The notes beneath the pieces were generated by a model. It had not been told where the DNA came from and did not search any database. It saw only the letters and a list, made by a program, of their open reading frames with translations. Positions 53,392 through 62,420 of a stretch of DNA of 64,000 bases are shown in pieces (the first letter of the stretch is position 1; the number at the start of each line of letters is the position of its first letter). A program made the position numbers and the translations under genes. Source of the DNA: Actinoplanes sp. NBC_00393 (lineage in GTDB: Bacteria; Actinomycetota; Actinomycetes; Mycobacteriales; Micromonosporaceae); the NCBI RefSeq assembly GCF_036053395.1, contig NZ_CP107942.1, positions 372,001 through 436,000 of the forward strand. The letters are read 5' to 3'.

Positions 53392-54138
53392 ATGGAGCTG
53401 TCACAAGCTGACATCAACCGGGAGATCGAGGCAGCGGCGCAGCAGCCGGCCGGCCCGCAGCCGCGGATCGACTACGCGCCGTACCGCAGCAGCGTCCTGC
53501 GGCACCCGAAGCAGCCGCTGCATCTGATCGACCCGGAGTCGGTCGAGCTGTGGGCGCCGGCGTTCGGTCACCGCGACGTCGCCGACGACGAGGCCGACCT
53601 GACGATCCAGCACGCCGGCACCCCGCTGGGCGAGCGGATGGTGGTGACCGGCCGGGTTCTGGACGGTGACGGCCGCCCGGTCGCCAACCAGCTGGTCGAG
53701 GTGTGGCAGGCGAACGCGGCGGGCCGGTACCGGCATCAGCGCGACCAGCACCCGGCCCCGCACGACCCGAACTTCACCGGCGTCGGGCGGATGCTGACCG
53801 GCCCGGACGGGACGTACCGGTTCCAGACCATCAAGCCGGGGCCGTACCCGTGGCGCAACCACCTGAACGCCTGGCGGCCGGCGCACATCCACTTCTCGAT
53901 CTTCGGCAGCGACTTCACCCAGCGCCTGGTCACCCAGATGTACTTCCCGGGCGACCCGCTCTTCCCGCTGGACCCGATCTACCAGTCGATCACCGACCCG
54001 AAGGCGCGGGAGCTGCTGATCGCCCAGTACGACCACGACGTGACCACCCCTGAGTGGAGCACCGGATACCGCTGGGACATCGTGCTCACCGGCACCCACC
54101 GCACTCCGCTCGAATCCGACATCGAGGACCCTTCATGA
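53392..54138 (+). CDS. pcaH: Protocatechuate 3,4-dioxygenase beta subunit
   Basis: 248 residues from ATG 53392, with GGAG at proper spacing; a GTG 6 bases upstream is too close to it. N-terminal IDYAPYRSSVLRHPKQPL is the family signature. Non-heme Fe(III) ligands are visible: Tyr in GRYRH, Tyr in GPYPW and the two His in AHIHF. With PcaG it cleaves protocatechuate intradiol to 3-carboxy-cis,cis-muconate. First gene of pcaHGBLFIJ, controlled from the divergent iclR region. Confidence 0.97.
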   Translation: MELSQADINREIEAAAQQPAGPQPRIDYAPYRSSVLRHPKQPLHLIDPESVELWAPAFGHRDVADDEADLTIQHAGTPLGERMVVTGRVLDGDGRPVANQLVEVWQANAAGRYRHQRDQHPAPHDPNFTGVGRMLTGPDGTYRFQTIKPGPYPWRNHLNAWRPAHIHFSIFGSDFTQRLVTQMYFPGDPLFPLDPIYQSITDPKARELLIAQYDHDVTTPEWSTGYRWDIVLTGTHRTPLESDIEDPS

Positions 54139-54698
54139 GCGCGGTTCCGGGCCAGACCGTCGGCCCCTTCTTCCACCTCGGTCTCGAGTACGACCGGATG
54201 AACGAGCTGGTCCCGCCCACACACCCGAAGGCGGTGCGGTTGCACGGCCGGGTCTCCGACGGCAACGGCAACCCGGTCCCGGACGCGGTCCTGGAGATCT
54301 GGCAGGCCGACCCGCAGGGCCACATCCTCCGTGAGCCCGGCTCGCTGCGCCGCGACGGCTGGACCTTCACCGGCTGGGGACGGGCCGCCACCGACCCGGA
54401 CGGCCATTACCAGTTCGCCACCCTCGAACCGGGCCCCACCGAGCCGGGCCGGGCGCCGTTCTTCGCGGTCACCGTCTTCGCCCGCGGTCTGCTCGACCGG
54501 CTCTTCACCCGCGCCTACCTCCCCGACGACCAGGACCTTCTCGCGAACGACACGGTCCTCTCCGCGCTGGCGCCGGACCGCCGCGGCACGCTCATCGCGC
54601 GCCGCGAGCCGCACGGTCTCGTCTTCGACGTCCGGCTTCAGGGCGAGGCCGAAACGGTCTTTCTCACCTACCCCCGCTTGCGCGACGCGTGGGCATGA
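54135..54698 (+). CDS. pcaG: Protocatechuate 3,4-dioxygenase alpha subunit
   Basis: 187 residues from ATG 54135, overlapping the pcaH stop (ATGA). Begins VPGQTVGPFFHLGL, the PcaG signature, and has the shared dioxygenase core LEIWQADPQGHI and GWGRAATDPDGHYQFATLEPG. It lacks the iron ligands, as alpha subunits do, and forms the heteromeric enzyme with PcaH. Confidence 0.97.
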   Translation: MSAVPGQTVGPFFHLGLEYDRMNELVPPTHPKAVRLHGRVSDGNGNPVPDAVLEIWQADPQGHILREPGSLRRDGWTFTGWGRAATDPDGHYQFATLEPGPTEPGRAPFFAVTVFARGLLDRLFTRAYLPDDQDLLANDTVLSALAPDRRGTLIARREPHGLVFDVRLQGEAETVFLTYPRLRDAWA

Positions 54699-54720
54699 TC
54701 AAAACCGGGCGGGGTACGGC

Positions 54721-55923
54721 GTGAGCGATCTCTTGTGGCCGGGGGACGACCGGGCCGGTGACCTGTTCACCGACGCGGCCGTCCTCGCGGCGATGGTGCG
54801 GGTGGAGGCCGCCTGGCTGGACGCCCTGGTCCTGCACGGGGTGGCCGGTCCGGAGGCCCGCGACGACCTGGGCGGGCTGATCGGCCCGGCGGACGCGCCC
54901 GGCCTGGCGGTCGCGGCCGAGGGCGGCGGCAACCCGGTGATCCCGCTGCTGAAGCTGCTGCGGTCGCGGCTCGCCGAGCGCAACCCGGCCGCGGCCGCGG
55001 TCCTGCACAAGGGCCTGACCAGCCAGGACGTGCTCGACACCGGGCTCGTCCTGTGCCTGCAGGACGTGTTCGCGCGGATCCGCGACGACCTCGGCGGGCA
55101 GGTCGGCACGCTGGCCCGGCTGGCCGACGAGCACCGGGCGACGCTGATGGCCGGGCGGACGTTGACGCAGCACGCCGTACCGATCACGTTCGGCCTCAAG
55201 GCCGCGACCTGGCTGACCGGCGTGCTCGACGCCCGGGATGCCCTCGCCGCCGCGGCCGCGCGCCTGCCGGTGCAGATCGGCGGCGCGGCCGGCAGCCTGG
55301 CCGCGCCGGTCGCCCTGGCCGGCTCGCCGGAAGCAGTCCGCGACCTGGTCGACATCACCGCGGCCGCCCTGGAGCTGCCGGCCCGCACCCCCTGGCACAC
55401 CGCCCGGGCGCCGCTGACCGGCGCCGCCGACGCGCTGGTCACCTGCACCGACGCCTGGGGCCGGATCGCCAACGACGTGCTGGTGGCGGCCCGCCCGGAG
55501 ACCCACGAGCTCACCGAGAGCGCGGTGGACGGGCGCGGCGGCTCGTCCGCGATGCCGAACAAGCAGAACCCGGTCCTGTCGATCCTCGTCCGCCGGGCCG
55601 CCCTGGCCGCGCCACCGCTGGCCGCGACCGTGCACACCGGCGCGGCGACCGCGGTCGACGAACGGCCGGACGGCGGCTGGCACGTCGAGTGGGCCACCCT
55701 GCGCACCCTCGCCCGGCGCACCGTCGTGGCCGGGTCGCAGACCGCCGAACTGCTGGCCGGGCTGCACGTGGAGACCGCCTGGATGACCGCCAACCTGGCT
55801 GCCGCCCGGCCCGGCATCGACGCCGAACAGCACTCGGTCGCGCCGGACTCGGCGCCGGACGAGCCGTACCTCGGGGCCATCGACCAGATCATCGACGCGG
55901 CGCTCGCCCGCGCGAAGGAGTAA
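54721..55923 (+). CDS. pcaB: 3-carboxy-cis,cis-muconate cycloisomerase
   Basis: 400 residues from GTG 54721, within the family's shorter actinobacterial forms. Fumarase/argininosuccinase superfamily: TSQDVLDTG, the long helical core, and the signature GRGGSSAMPNKQNPVLSIL. It lactonises 3-carboxymuconate to 4-carboxymuconolactone. Third gene of the operon, 22 bases after pcaG. Confidence 0.95.
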   Translation: MSDLLWPGDDRAGDLFTDAAVLAAMVRVEAAWLDALVLHGVAGPEARDDLGGLIGPADAPGLAVAAEGGGNPVIPLLKLLRSRLAERNPAAAAVLHKGLTSQDVLDTGLVLCLQDVFARIRDDLGGQVGTLARLADEHRATLMAGRTLTQHAVPITFGLKAATWLTGVLDARDALAAAAARLPVQIGGAAGSLAAPVALAGSPEAVRDLVDITAAALELPARTPWHTARAPLTGAADALVTCTDAWGRIANDVLVAARPETHELTESAVDGRGGSSAMPNKQNPVLSILVRRAALAAPPLAATVHTGAATAVDERPDGGWHVEWATLRTLARRTVVAGSQTAELLAGLHVETAWMTANLAAARPGIDAEQHSVAPDSAPDEPYLGAIDQIIDAALARAKE

Positions 55924-55930
55924 CTGTTCC

Positions 55931-57058
55931 GTGCTGACCGCGACCACCTTCACCGAGGCGCCGGACCGGCCGCTGCTGCTGCTCGGCTCGTCCGTCGGGA
56001 CCAGCGTCGAGACGCTCTGGGCGCGCTGCGCCGAGCGGCTCTACGGCAGCTACCACGTGGTCGGTTTCGACCTGCCCGGGCACGGCCGCAGCGACCCCGC
56101 GCCGGGCCCGTACACGATCGCCGACCTGGCTCGCGAGGTGGTCGCGCTGGCCGACCGGATCCGGCCGGGCACCTCGTTCCTGTACGCCGGCGACTCGATC
56201 GGCGGCGCCGTCGGCCTGCACCTGCTGCTCGACCATCCGGAGCGGGTCACCGCCGCCGCGCTGCTCTGCACCGGCGCGAAGATCGGCGAGGCGCAGATGT
56301 GGCACGACCGCGCCGAGCTGGTCCGCGCCGAGGGCACCGGTGTCGTGGTCGCCGGTTCGGTCGAGCGCTGGTTCGCGCCCGGCTTCGTGGACCGTTCGCC
56401 CGCGGTGGCCGAACCCCTGCTGGACGCGCTGCGCGCGACCGACGACGAGAGCTACGCGCGGGCCTGCGAGGCACTGGCGAGCTTCGACGTACGCGATCGG
56501 CTCGCCGAGATCGCCGCGCCGGTGCTCGCCGTGGCCGGCGCCGCCGACAAGCCCACCCCGCCGGACGGCCTGGCCGCGATCGCCGACGCCGTTCTGCACG
56601 GCCGGCTCGTGGTCCTCGACGGCGTCGCGCACCTCGCCCCCGCCGAGTCCCCGGAGATCGTGGCGTTCCTGCTGGACCAGCACTTCGACGCGCACCGCGC
56701 GGCCGGCATCAAGGTGCGCCGCGAGGTGCTCGGCGCGGCCCACGTCGACCGGGCCACCGCCGGCACCACCGAGTTCACCCGCGACTTCCAGGACCTGATC
56801 ACCCGGTACGCCTGGGGCGACATCTGGACCCGTCCCGGACTCGACCGGCGCAGCCGCTCCCTGATCACCCTGACCGCCCTGGTCGCGCTCGGGCACCACG
56901 AGGAACTCGCGATGCACGTGCGCGCCGCCCGCACCAACGGGCTCACCGTCGACGAGATCAAAGAGGTGCTCCTGCAGACCGCGATCTACTGCGGCGTACC
57001 GGCCGCCAACACCGCTTTCCGCATCGCGCAACGTGTCCTTGCTGAGGAGTCCCTGTGA
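55931..57058 (+). CDS. pcaL: PcaDC fusion: beta-ketoadipate enol-lactonase / 4-carboxymuconolactone decarboxylase
   Basis: 375 residues from GTG 55931. Residues 1-about 250 are an alpha/beta-hydrolase (PcaD): VVGFDLPGHGRSD, nucleophile Ser in YAGDSIGG, catalytic His in DGVAHLAPAESP. Residues about 255-375 are the decarboxylase (PcaC): AGIKVRREVLGAAHVDRA, DLITRYAWGDIWTRPGLDRRSRSLITLTALVALGHHEELAMHVRAA. The fused PcaL form is common in actinobacteria. It performs two successive steps leading to beta-ketoadipate. Confidence 0.96.
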   Translation: MLTATTFTEAPDRPLLLLGSSVGTSVETLWARCAERLYGSYHVVGFDLPGHGRSDPAPGPYTIADLAREVVALADRIRPGTSFLYAGDSIGGAVGLHLLLDHPERVTAAALLCTGAKIGEAQMWHDRAELVRAEGTGVVVAGSVERWFAPGFVDRSPAVAEPLLDALRATDDESYARACEALASFDVRDRLAEIAAPVLAVAGAADKPTPPDGLAAIADAVLHGRLVVLDGVAHLAPAESPEIVAFLLDQHFDAHRAAGIKVRREVLGAAHVDRATAGTTEFTRDFQDLITRYAWGDIWTRPGLDRRSRSLITLTALVALGHHEELAMHVRAARTNGLTVDEIKEVLLQTAIYCGVPAANTAFRIAQRVLAEESL

Positions 57059-58227
57059 CCGAATCCTTCGTCTACGCCGCCGCCCGGACCCCGTTCGGCC
57101 GCTACTCCGGCGCGCTCGCCGAGGTACGCCCGGACGACCTGGCCGCCACCGCCCTGACCGGCCTGCTGGCCAAGGCCCCCGACCTCGACCCGGCCCGGAT
57201 CGACGACGTCTACTGGGGCAACGCCAACGGCGCCGGCGAGGACAACCGCAACGTCGGCCGGATGGCGGTGCTGCTCGCCGGCCTGCCGACCAGCGTGCCC
57301 GCGAGCACCGTGAACCGGCTCTGCGGCTCCAGCCTGGACGCGGCCATCATCGGTTCGCGGGCCATCGCGTCCGGTGACGCCGAGGTCGTCGTGGTAGGCG
57401 GGGTCGAGTCGATGACCCGGGCGCCCTGGGTGCTGCCGAAGCCGTCCCGTGCCTTCCCGGCCGGAAATCTGGAGGCGGTCTCCACCACGCTCGGCTGGCG
57501 CCTGGTCAACCCGAAGATGCCGGCCGAGTGGACGGCGTCGCTGGGGGAGTGCAACGAGCAGCTGGGGGAGAAGCACGGGATCGGGCGGGAGCGGCAGGAC
57601 GCGTTCGCCGTACGCTCGCATCTGCTGGCCGCCAAGGCCTGGGACGAGGGCTTCTATGCCGATCTGACGGTTCCCGTCGGCGACCTGACCCGCGACGAGG
57701 GCATCCGGGCCGACAGCAGCATCGAGAAGCTGGCCCGGTTGAAGCCGTCGTTCCGCAAGGAGGGGACGATCACCGCCGGCAACGCGTCCCCGCTCAACGA
57801 CGGCGCCGCCGCGGTCCTGCTCGGCTCGGAACGCGCCGCCGGATACTTCGGCGTCCAGCCGCTGGCCCGGATCGCCGGGCGGGCCGCGCACGCCGTCGAC
57901 CCGCAGGACTTCGGCTTCGCCCCGGTCGAGGCGGCCGAGAAGGCGCTGCGCCGGGCCGGCATCGGCTGGTCCGACGTGGGCGCGGTCGAACTCAACGAGG
58001 CGTTCGCCGTACAGTCGCTGGCCTGCGTCGACGCGTGGGGCATCGACCCGGAGATCGTGAACACCAAGGGTGGCGCCATCGCCATCGGCCACCCGCTGGG
58101 CGCGTCCGGCGCCCGCATCCTCGGCACCCTCGCCCACGTGCTGCGCGAGCGCAACCAGCGGTGGGGCGTCGCGGCCATCTGCATCGGCGTGGGTCAGGCC
58201 CTCGCCGTCGTCCTGGAGAACGTGTGA
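57055..58227 (+). CDS. pcaF: Beta-ketoadipyl-CoA thiolase
   Basis: 390 residues from GTG 57055, overlapping the pcaL stop (GTGA). Thiolase fold with acylated Cys in TVNRLCGSSLDAA, His in GGAIAIGHPLGASG and second Cys in AAICIGVGQ. Its place between pcaL and pcaIJ argues for beta-ketoadipyl-CoA rather than general acetyl-CoA acetyltransferase activity. It yields succinyl-CoA and acetyl-CoA, the end of the pathway. Confidence 0.94.
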   Translation: MTESFVYAAARTPFGRYSGALAEVRPDDLAATALTGLLAKAPDLDPARIDDVYWGNANGAGEDNRNVGRMAVLLAGLPTSVPASTVNRLCGSSLDAAIIGSRAIASGDAEVVVVGGVESMTRAPWVLPKPSRAFPAGNLEAVSTTLGWRLVNPKMPAEWTASLGECNEQLGEKHGIGRERQDAFAVRSHLLAAKAWDEGFYADLTVPVGDLTRDEGIRADSSIEKLARLKPSFRKEGTITAGNASPLNDGAAAVLLGSERAAGYFGVQPLARIAGRAAHAVDPQDFGFAPVEAAEKALRRAGIGWSDVGAVELNEAFAVQSLACVDAWGIDPEIVNTKGGAIAIGHPLGASGARILGTLAHVLRERNQRWGVAAICIGVGQALAVVLENV

Positions 58228-58886
58228 AGACCACTATTTCTGACGCCCGGGCCGCCGTCGAGGCGGTCAAGGACGGCGACACCGTCCTGATCGGCGGGTT
58301 CGGCATGGCCGGCATGCCGGTCGAGCTGATCGACGCGCTGATCGAGCACGGCGCCGGCGACCTCACCATCGTCAGCAACAACGCGGGTAACGGCGACACC
58401 GGCCTGGCCGCGCTGCTGGCTGCGGGGCGCGTACGGAAAATGATCTGCTCTTTTCCCCGCCAGGCCGACTCCTGGGTGTTCGACGGGCTCTACCGGGCCG
58501 GGAAGATCGAGCTCGAGGTTGTCCCGCAGGGCAACCTCGCGGAACGGATGCGCGCCGCCGGCGCCGGCATCGGCGCCTTCTTCTGCCCGACCGGCGTCGG
58601 CACCATGCTGGCCGAGGGCAAGGAGACGCGTACGATCGACGGCCGCGAGTACGTCCTGGAGTACCCGATCCGCGGTGACGTGGCACTGATCCGCGCGCAT
58701 GTCGCCGACCGGCTGGGGAACCTGGTCTACCGCAAGACCGCGCGCAACTTCGGCCCGGTCATGGCGACCGCGGCGGCGGTCACCATCGCCCAGGTCTCGC
58801 AGATCGTCGAGGTCGGCGCGCTGGACCCGGAGAACGTCGTCACCCCGTCGATCTACGTGAACCGGCTCGTGGAGGTCCCCCGATGA
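58224..58886 (+). CDS. pcaI: 3-oxoadipate CoA-transferase subunit A
   Basis: 220 residues from GTG 58224, overlapping the pcaF stop. Family features: GDTVLIGGFGMAGMPVELIDAL, LTIVSNNAGNGDTGLAALL and PTGVGTMLAEGKETRTIDGREY. With PcaJ it transfers CoA from succinyl-CoA to beta-ketoadipate. Confidence 0.95.
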   Translation: MKTTISDARAAVEAVKDGDTVLIGGFGMAGMPVELIDALIEHGAGDLTIVSNNAGNGDTGLAALLAAGRVRKMICSFPRQADSWVFDGLYRAGKIELEVVPQGNLAERMRAAGAGIGAFFCPTGVGTMLAEGKETRTIDGREYVLEYPIRGDVALIRAHVADRLGNLVYRKTARNFGPVMATAAAVTIAQVSQIVEVGALDPENVVTPSIYVNRLVEVPR

Positions 58887-59515
58887 GTCTCAGCAAGGAG
58901 GATCTGGCCCGGCTCATCGCCGGCGACATCCCGTCCGGCGCCTACGTGAACCTCGGCATCGGTCAGCCGACCTCGATCGCGCGCTTCCTGGAGGAGGACA
59001 GCGGGGTCGTCCTGCACACCGAGAACGGCATGCTCGGCATGGGCGAGGTGGTCCCCGCCGAGCAGGCCGACTGGGACCTCACCAACGCCGGCAAGCAGCC
59101 GGTCACCGAACTGCCCGGCGCGGCGTACTTCCACCACGCCGACTCGTTCGCCATGATGCGCGGCGGTCACCTGGACGTCTGCGTGATGGGCGCCTTCCAG
59201 GTCTCGGCCGGCGGTGACCTGGCCAACTGGCACACCGGCGCGCCCGATGCGATCCCGGCGGTGGGCGGCGCGATGGATCTCGCGGTGGGCGCCAAGGAGG
59301 TGTGGGTGATGATGACGCTGTTCACCAAGAGCGGTGAGCCGAAGCTGGTGCCGGAGTGCACGTACCCGCTGACCGGCAAGGCCTGTGTCACCCGCGTCTA
59401 CACCGAGGTGGCGACGTTCCATCTCGGTCGATCCGGGGTAACGGTCACCCAGACGTTCGGAATCACCTTCGACGAGCTGGCTTCCCGCCTGGACGTGCCG
59501 CTCTCGAAGGGGTGA
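58883..59515 (+). CDS. pcaJ: 3-oxoadipate CoA-transferase subunit B
   Basis: 210 residues from ATG 58883, overlapping the pcaI stop (ATGA). YVNLGIGQPTSIARFL, the catalytic Glu in HTENGMLGMGEV, and GGHLDVCVMGAFQVSAGGDLANW are typical. Last gene of the pca operon; a strong hairpin follows at once. Confidence 0.95.
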   Translation: MSLSKEDLARLIAGDIPSGAYVNLGIGQPTSIARFLEEDSGVVLHTENGMLGMGEVVPAEQADWDLTNAGKQPVTELPGAAYFHHADSFAMMRGGHLDVCVMGAFQVSAGGDLANWHTGAPDAIPAVGGAMDLAVGAKEVWVMMTLFTKSGEPKLVPECTYPLTGKACVTRVYTEVATFHLGRSGVTVTQTFGITFDELASRLDVPLSKG

Positions 59516-59520
59516 GGCCA

Positions 59521-59558
59521 CGAAGGCCGGCGGCTCAACGGCGCGCCGCCGGCCTTCG
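59521..59558 (+). terminator. Terminator of the pca operon
   Basis: Perfect 14-bp stem CGAAGGCCGGCGGC (59521-59534) / GCCGCCGGCCTTCG (59545-59558) with a 10-nt loop, 6 bases after the pcaJ stop. Confidence 0.9.
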
Positions 59559-59643
59559 TTCAACAGCCTGTTGTCATCGGGGCTGGGCGCGCATCGCGCT
59601 GTTGAGGCGGCGCTGTTGAAGCCGCGCGGTTGAAGCGGCGCGC

Positions 59644-60564
59644 TCAGAGCCGCGCGTTCTGAAGGGCCGCTTTCCGGTAGGCGCCGGGTGACACACCGAC
59701 CTCGCGTTTGAAGGCCGCGGCGAACGCGACTTCCGACCCGTACCCCACCTGCCCGGCGACCGCCGCGACCGTCACCCGCTCGTCCCGCAGCAGGTTCCGG
59801 GCCCGCTGCATGCGCAAGGCGAGCAGATACCGCATGGCCGGCTCACCGACCCGTCCGGTGAACCGCGCCGCGAACGCCGCCCGCGACAGCCCCGCGACAC
59901 CGGCGAGCGCGGCCAGCGTCCAGGGCCGGGCGGGTTCCGTGTGCATAGCCGCGAGCGCCGCCGAGACGTACGGATCAGCGAGCCCCGCCAGCCACCCCGC
60001 GTGCCCGGCGGAGGCGTGCCGGCGCAGCGCCCGGATCAGCAGCGCGTCCGACAACCGCCCCATCACCAGGTCGCTTCCGGGCCCGCCGTCGAGCGCCTCG
60101 GCCTCCAGGGCCTCGGCCAGCGGCACGAGCCAGGGTTGCGGCCGTCCGTCCGTACCCGGAACCCGCAGCACCGGCGGCAGCCCGCGCAGGGCGGGATGGT
60201 CCGGTTCGCCCATCACGAACGCCCCGCACATCACCACGGTCTCCGGGACCGGCCCACCGCCGCGCACCCGGATGCCCGGCGTCCGGGTGGCCAGCTCGAA
60301 GCCCGCGACCACCGGCCCGGTACCGGCCCCGGGCGACTGCAACACGTGCGCGTCACCGCGCGGAAAGATCACCAGATCGCCGGTGCCGAGCGGCACGGGG
60401 TCGCCGCCGGCCAGCAGGTATTCGCAGCGCCCGTGGGTGATGAGATGCACGCCGCGCAGGCCAGGCCGGTCGAAGCCGATCCGGAACGGCGTGCCGAACT
60501 CGAGCCACCGGTATCCGGCGCTCGCGAAGTGGGCCTCGCGCAGGATCGTGCTCAGCAGATCCAC
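59644..60564 (-). CDS. AraC-family regulator with cupin-type sensor domain
   Basis: 306 residues. The N-terminal about 170 residues form a cupin (AraC_binding/cupin_6) domain: FRIGFDRPGLRGVHLITHGRCEYLLAGGDPVPLGTGDLVIFPRGDAHVL. The C-terminal double HTH reads WTLAALAGVAGLSRAAFAARFTGRVGEPAMRYLLALRMQRARNLL and VTVAAVAGQVGYGSEVAFAAAFKREVGVSPGAYRK. It is divergent from a VOC protein gene 71 bases away and likely controls it. Confidence 0.93.
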   Translation of the reverse strand: MDLLSTILREAHFASAGYRWLEFGTPFRIGFDRPGLRGVHLITHGRCEYLLAGGDPVPLGTGDLVIFPRGDAHVLQSPGAGTGPVVAGFELATRTPGIRVRGGGPVPETVVMCGAFVMGEPDHPALRGLPPVLRVPGTDGRPQPWLVPLAEALEAEALDGGPGSDLVMGRLSDALLIRALRRHASAGHAGWLAGLADPYVSAALAAMHTEPARPWTLAALAGVAGLSRAAFAARFTGRVGEPAMRYLLALRMQRARNLLRDERVTVAAVAGQVGYGSEVAFAAAFKREVGVSPGAYRKAALQNARL

Positions 60565-60635
60565 GAGACGGTCGCTGTGGTTCGGCGGACGGTCACGGAT
60601 GGAGTGTCCCCGCCGCCGCCCCTAGCGTCGATCGC

Positions 60636-61124
60636 ATGACAGACACAAAGACCGCCGGCATCGCCGGACTCGATCGCATCGCGCAGGTCAAGCTGCCGGT
60701 GACCGACCTGGCCCGCAGCGTCGCCTGGTATCGCGACCTGCTGGATCTGCGCCTGTGGGCGGAGTTCCGGGAGGACGGGGTGGTCCGCGGGGCCGCGCTG
60801 ATCGATCCGCTCGGCCGGTTCAACATCGCGCTGCGCGACCGTACGGTCTGCGCCAACTCACCCGACCTGCGCGGCTTCGACGTGGTCGCGTTCCTGCCCG
60901 GCAGCCGTTCGGTGCTCGCCGAGCTGATCGACCGCTGTGCCCGGTTCGGGGTCGCGCACAGCGGCATCGAGGAGACACCGGCCGGACCGCGACTGGACAT
61001 TGCGGACCCGGACGGCACGGTGTTGCGGTTCTACCACTTCACCGACTCGACCGACGGTTTCCTCGGCCTGGAGTCGCGGGACGGGCAGTTGGTGGGCACC
61101 TATCCGGAGCCCTGCCTGGAGTGA
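60636..61124 (+). CDS. VOC-family protein (glyoxalase/dioxygenase fold)
   Basis: 162 residues. Two beta-alpha-beta-beta-beta modules: QVKLPVTDLARSVAWYRDLLDLRLWAEFRED and DVVAFLPGSRSVLAELIDRCARFGVAHSGIEETPAGPRLDIADPDGTVLRFYHF. The ends of these modules are where metal ligands usually lie, but the first strand has Lys where His is typical, so catalysis is uncertain. Divergent from the AraC regulator gene. Substrate unknown. Confidence 0.88.
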   Translation: MTDTKTAGIAGLDRIAQVKLPVTDLARSVAWYRDLLDLRLWAEFREDGVVRGAALIDPLGRFNIALRDRTVCANSPDLRGFDVVAFLPGSRSVLAELIDRCARFGVAHSGIEETPAGPRLDIADPDGTVLRFYHFTDSTDGFLGLESRDGQLVGTYPEPCLE

Positions 61125-61158
61125 CGGGGAACGAGGTGGGGCTGCCTCGTTCCCCGTC
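61123..61158 (+). terminator. Terminator after the VOC gene
   Basis: Perfect 14-bp stem GACGGGGAACGAGG (61123-61136) / CCTCGTTCCCCGTC (61145-61158) with an 8-nt loop, overlapping the last bases of the stop codon. Confidence 0.9.
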
Positions 61159-61241
61159 GGGAGTCACAGCACGTGCGTGGACGGAGCCGAACCACGCGGT
61201 CTAGCTTTGCCTCCGTTCCTGCTGGGGATGTGTCGGGGGAC

Positions 61242-61255
61242 TGGGAGCGCTCCCA
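61242..61255. promoter_or_regulatory. CebR-type operator (orphan)
   Basis: TGGGAGCGCTCCCA is identical to the 14-bp palindrome bound by CebR, the cello-oligosaccharide-responsive repressor of Streptomyces. It lies in the 171-base gap between the convergent stops of the VOC and LPMO genes, 41 bases past the LPMO stop, so it does not precede any gene start in the window. Confidence 0.75.
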
Positions 61256-61295
61256 TTAACATCAATGTAACTGAATTTAACGGGCTGCGCGAGGG

Positions 61296-62420
61296 TCAGA
61301 CAGTTGCGGAGCAGCTGAGCGTCGGCGTTGCCGCAGCTCCGTTGGCCAGGAAACCGAAACTGGTGCTGGCTCCTGCCGCCACCGCGCCGTTGTAGCCGGC
61401 GTTGGTCGCGGTGACCGTGTTGCCGCTCGTGGTCAGCGTCGCGTTCCAGGCCTGCTGGACCGGCGGCGTGCCCGGGTAGGTCAGCTGCACCCGCCAGCTC
61501 TTGATCGCCGCGCTGCCCGCGGTCACCTTCACCTCACCCTGGTAGCCGCCCTGCCAGGACGACGTCACGGCGAAGGTCGCCCCGCACGTGCCGGTGACCG
61601 GCGTGGACGGGGACGAGGACGGCGAGACCGAAGCGGAGGGCGACGCCGACGGCGAGGACGACGGGGACACCGACGGGGACACCGACGGGGACACCGACGG
61701 GGACGGCGACGGCGAGGTCGGCGGCTGGCTGCCGCCGAAGTTCACGTCGCTGCAGAAGTAGTACGACTGGTCCAGGTGACTGGCCTGCCAGATGGTGTAG
61801 ACCAGCGCCCGGCCGGACCGCCCGGACACGCTCACCGGGATCTCCTGCTGCACACCGTTGGCCAGTTGCTGGGTCCAGTTGGCCGCCGGGGTGTTCGGGA
61901 CGGTCTTCACCAGCTCGAGATCGGACCACTTCAATGCCGTGGTGACCGGGTTGTAGCCCGGCTTCGACACGTACACCCGGATGTAGTCGGCGCCGTGCCG
62001 CGCGCCGTCGAACAGCGACACGGTGAACGAGTTGCCGATGTTGGTGGCCTTCCAGTCGCCGACCGTGTCCATGGCGTTGTACCGGCCGCCCTCGGTGCGG
62101 CCGCCGCTGCACAGCTGGCCGTCCGGGATGGCGCCCTCGTGGTTGCCGGCGACGTTCTCGCGGAACAGGCCGTTCCAGTTCCACATCGCGTTCGGGTTGG
62201 CCTGCCAGGCCTGCCAGCACATCGGATCCTCGGTCGCCATGGCGGGATCCTGGAACTTGGAACCCCAGCGCTCGAAGCAACCGTAGTTGCGGGAGGCCGG
62301 TCCGACCACGTTGCCGTGTGCGGCCGCCGGCGTGCTCGGTGCGAAGAGCACGGCGGCAGCCGCGGCGAGGGCCGCGACGATGCTTGAGATCAAATACCTG
62401 CGACGTACGGGTGAGGACAT
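61296..62420 (-). CDS. Secreted lytic polysaccharide monooxygenase, AA10 plus CBM2
   Basis: 374 residues. A basic signal peptide ends PAAA before His35, the mature N-terminal His of the copper brace; the second brace His is H142 (ARHGADY). The catalytic domain (HGNVVGPASRNYGCFERWG ... DPMCWQAWQANPNAMWNWNGL ... QLCSGGRTEGGRYNAMD) follows the ScLPMO10B type, which acts on cellulose and chitin. A Ser-Pro linker of about 45 residues with SPSV repeats leads to a CBM2 (SSWQGGYQGEV, IKSWRVQLTY, QAWNATLTTSGNTVTATN) that binds cellulose. It cleaves crystalline polysaccharide oxidatively outside the cell. Confidence 0.96.
   Translation of the reverse strand: MSSPVRRRYLISSIVAALAAAAAVLFAPSTPAAAHGNVVGPASRNYGCFERWGSKFQDPAMATEDPMCWQAWQANPNAMWNWNGLFRENVAGNHEGAIPDGQLCSGGRTEGGRYNAMDTVGDWKATNIGNSFTVSLFDGARHGADYIRVYVSKPGYNPVTTALKWSDLELVKTVPNTPAANWTQQLANGVQQEIPVSVSGRSGRALVYTIWQASHLDQSYYFCSDVNFGGSQPPTSPSPSPSVSPSVSPSVSPSSSPSASPSASVSPSSSPSTPVTGTCGATFAVTSSWQGGYQGEVKVTAGSAAIKSWRVQLTYPGTPPVQQAWNATLTTSGNTVTATNAGYNGAVAAGASTSFGFLANGAAATPTLSCSATV

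Noticed and set aside
61296..61760. Ser-Pro repeat region of the LPMO as a separate repeat element
   Set aside because: It is an ordinary in-frame linker between the AA10 and CBM2 domains.
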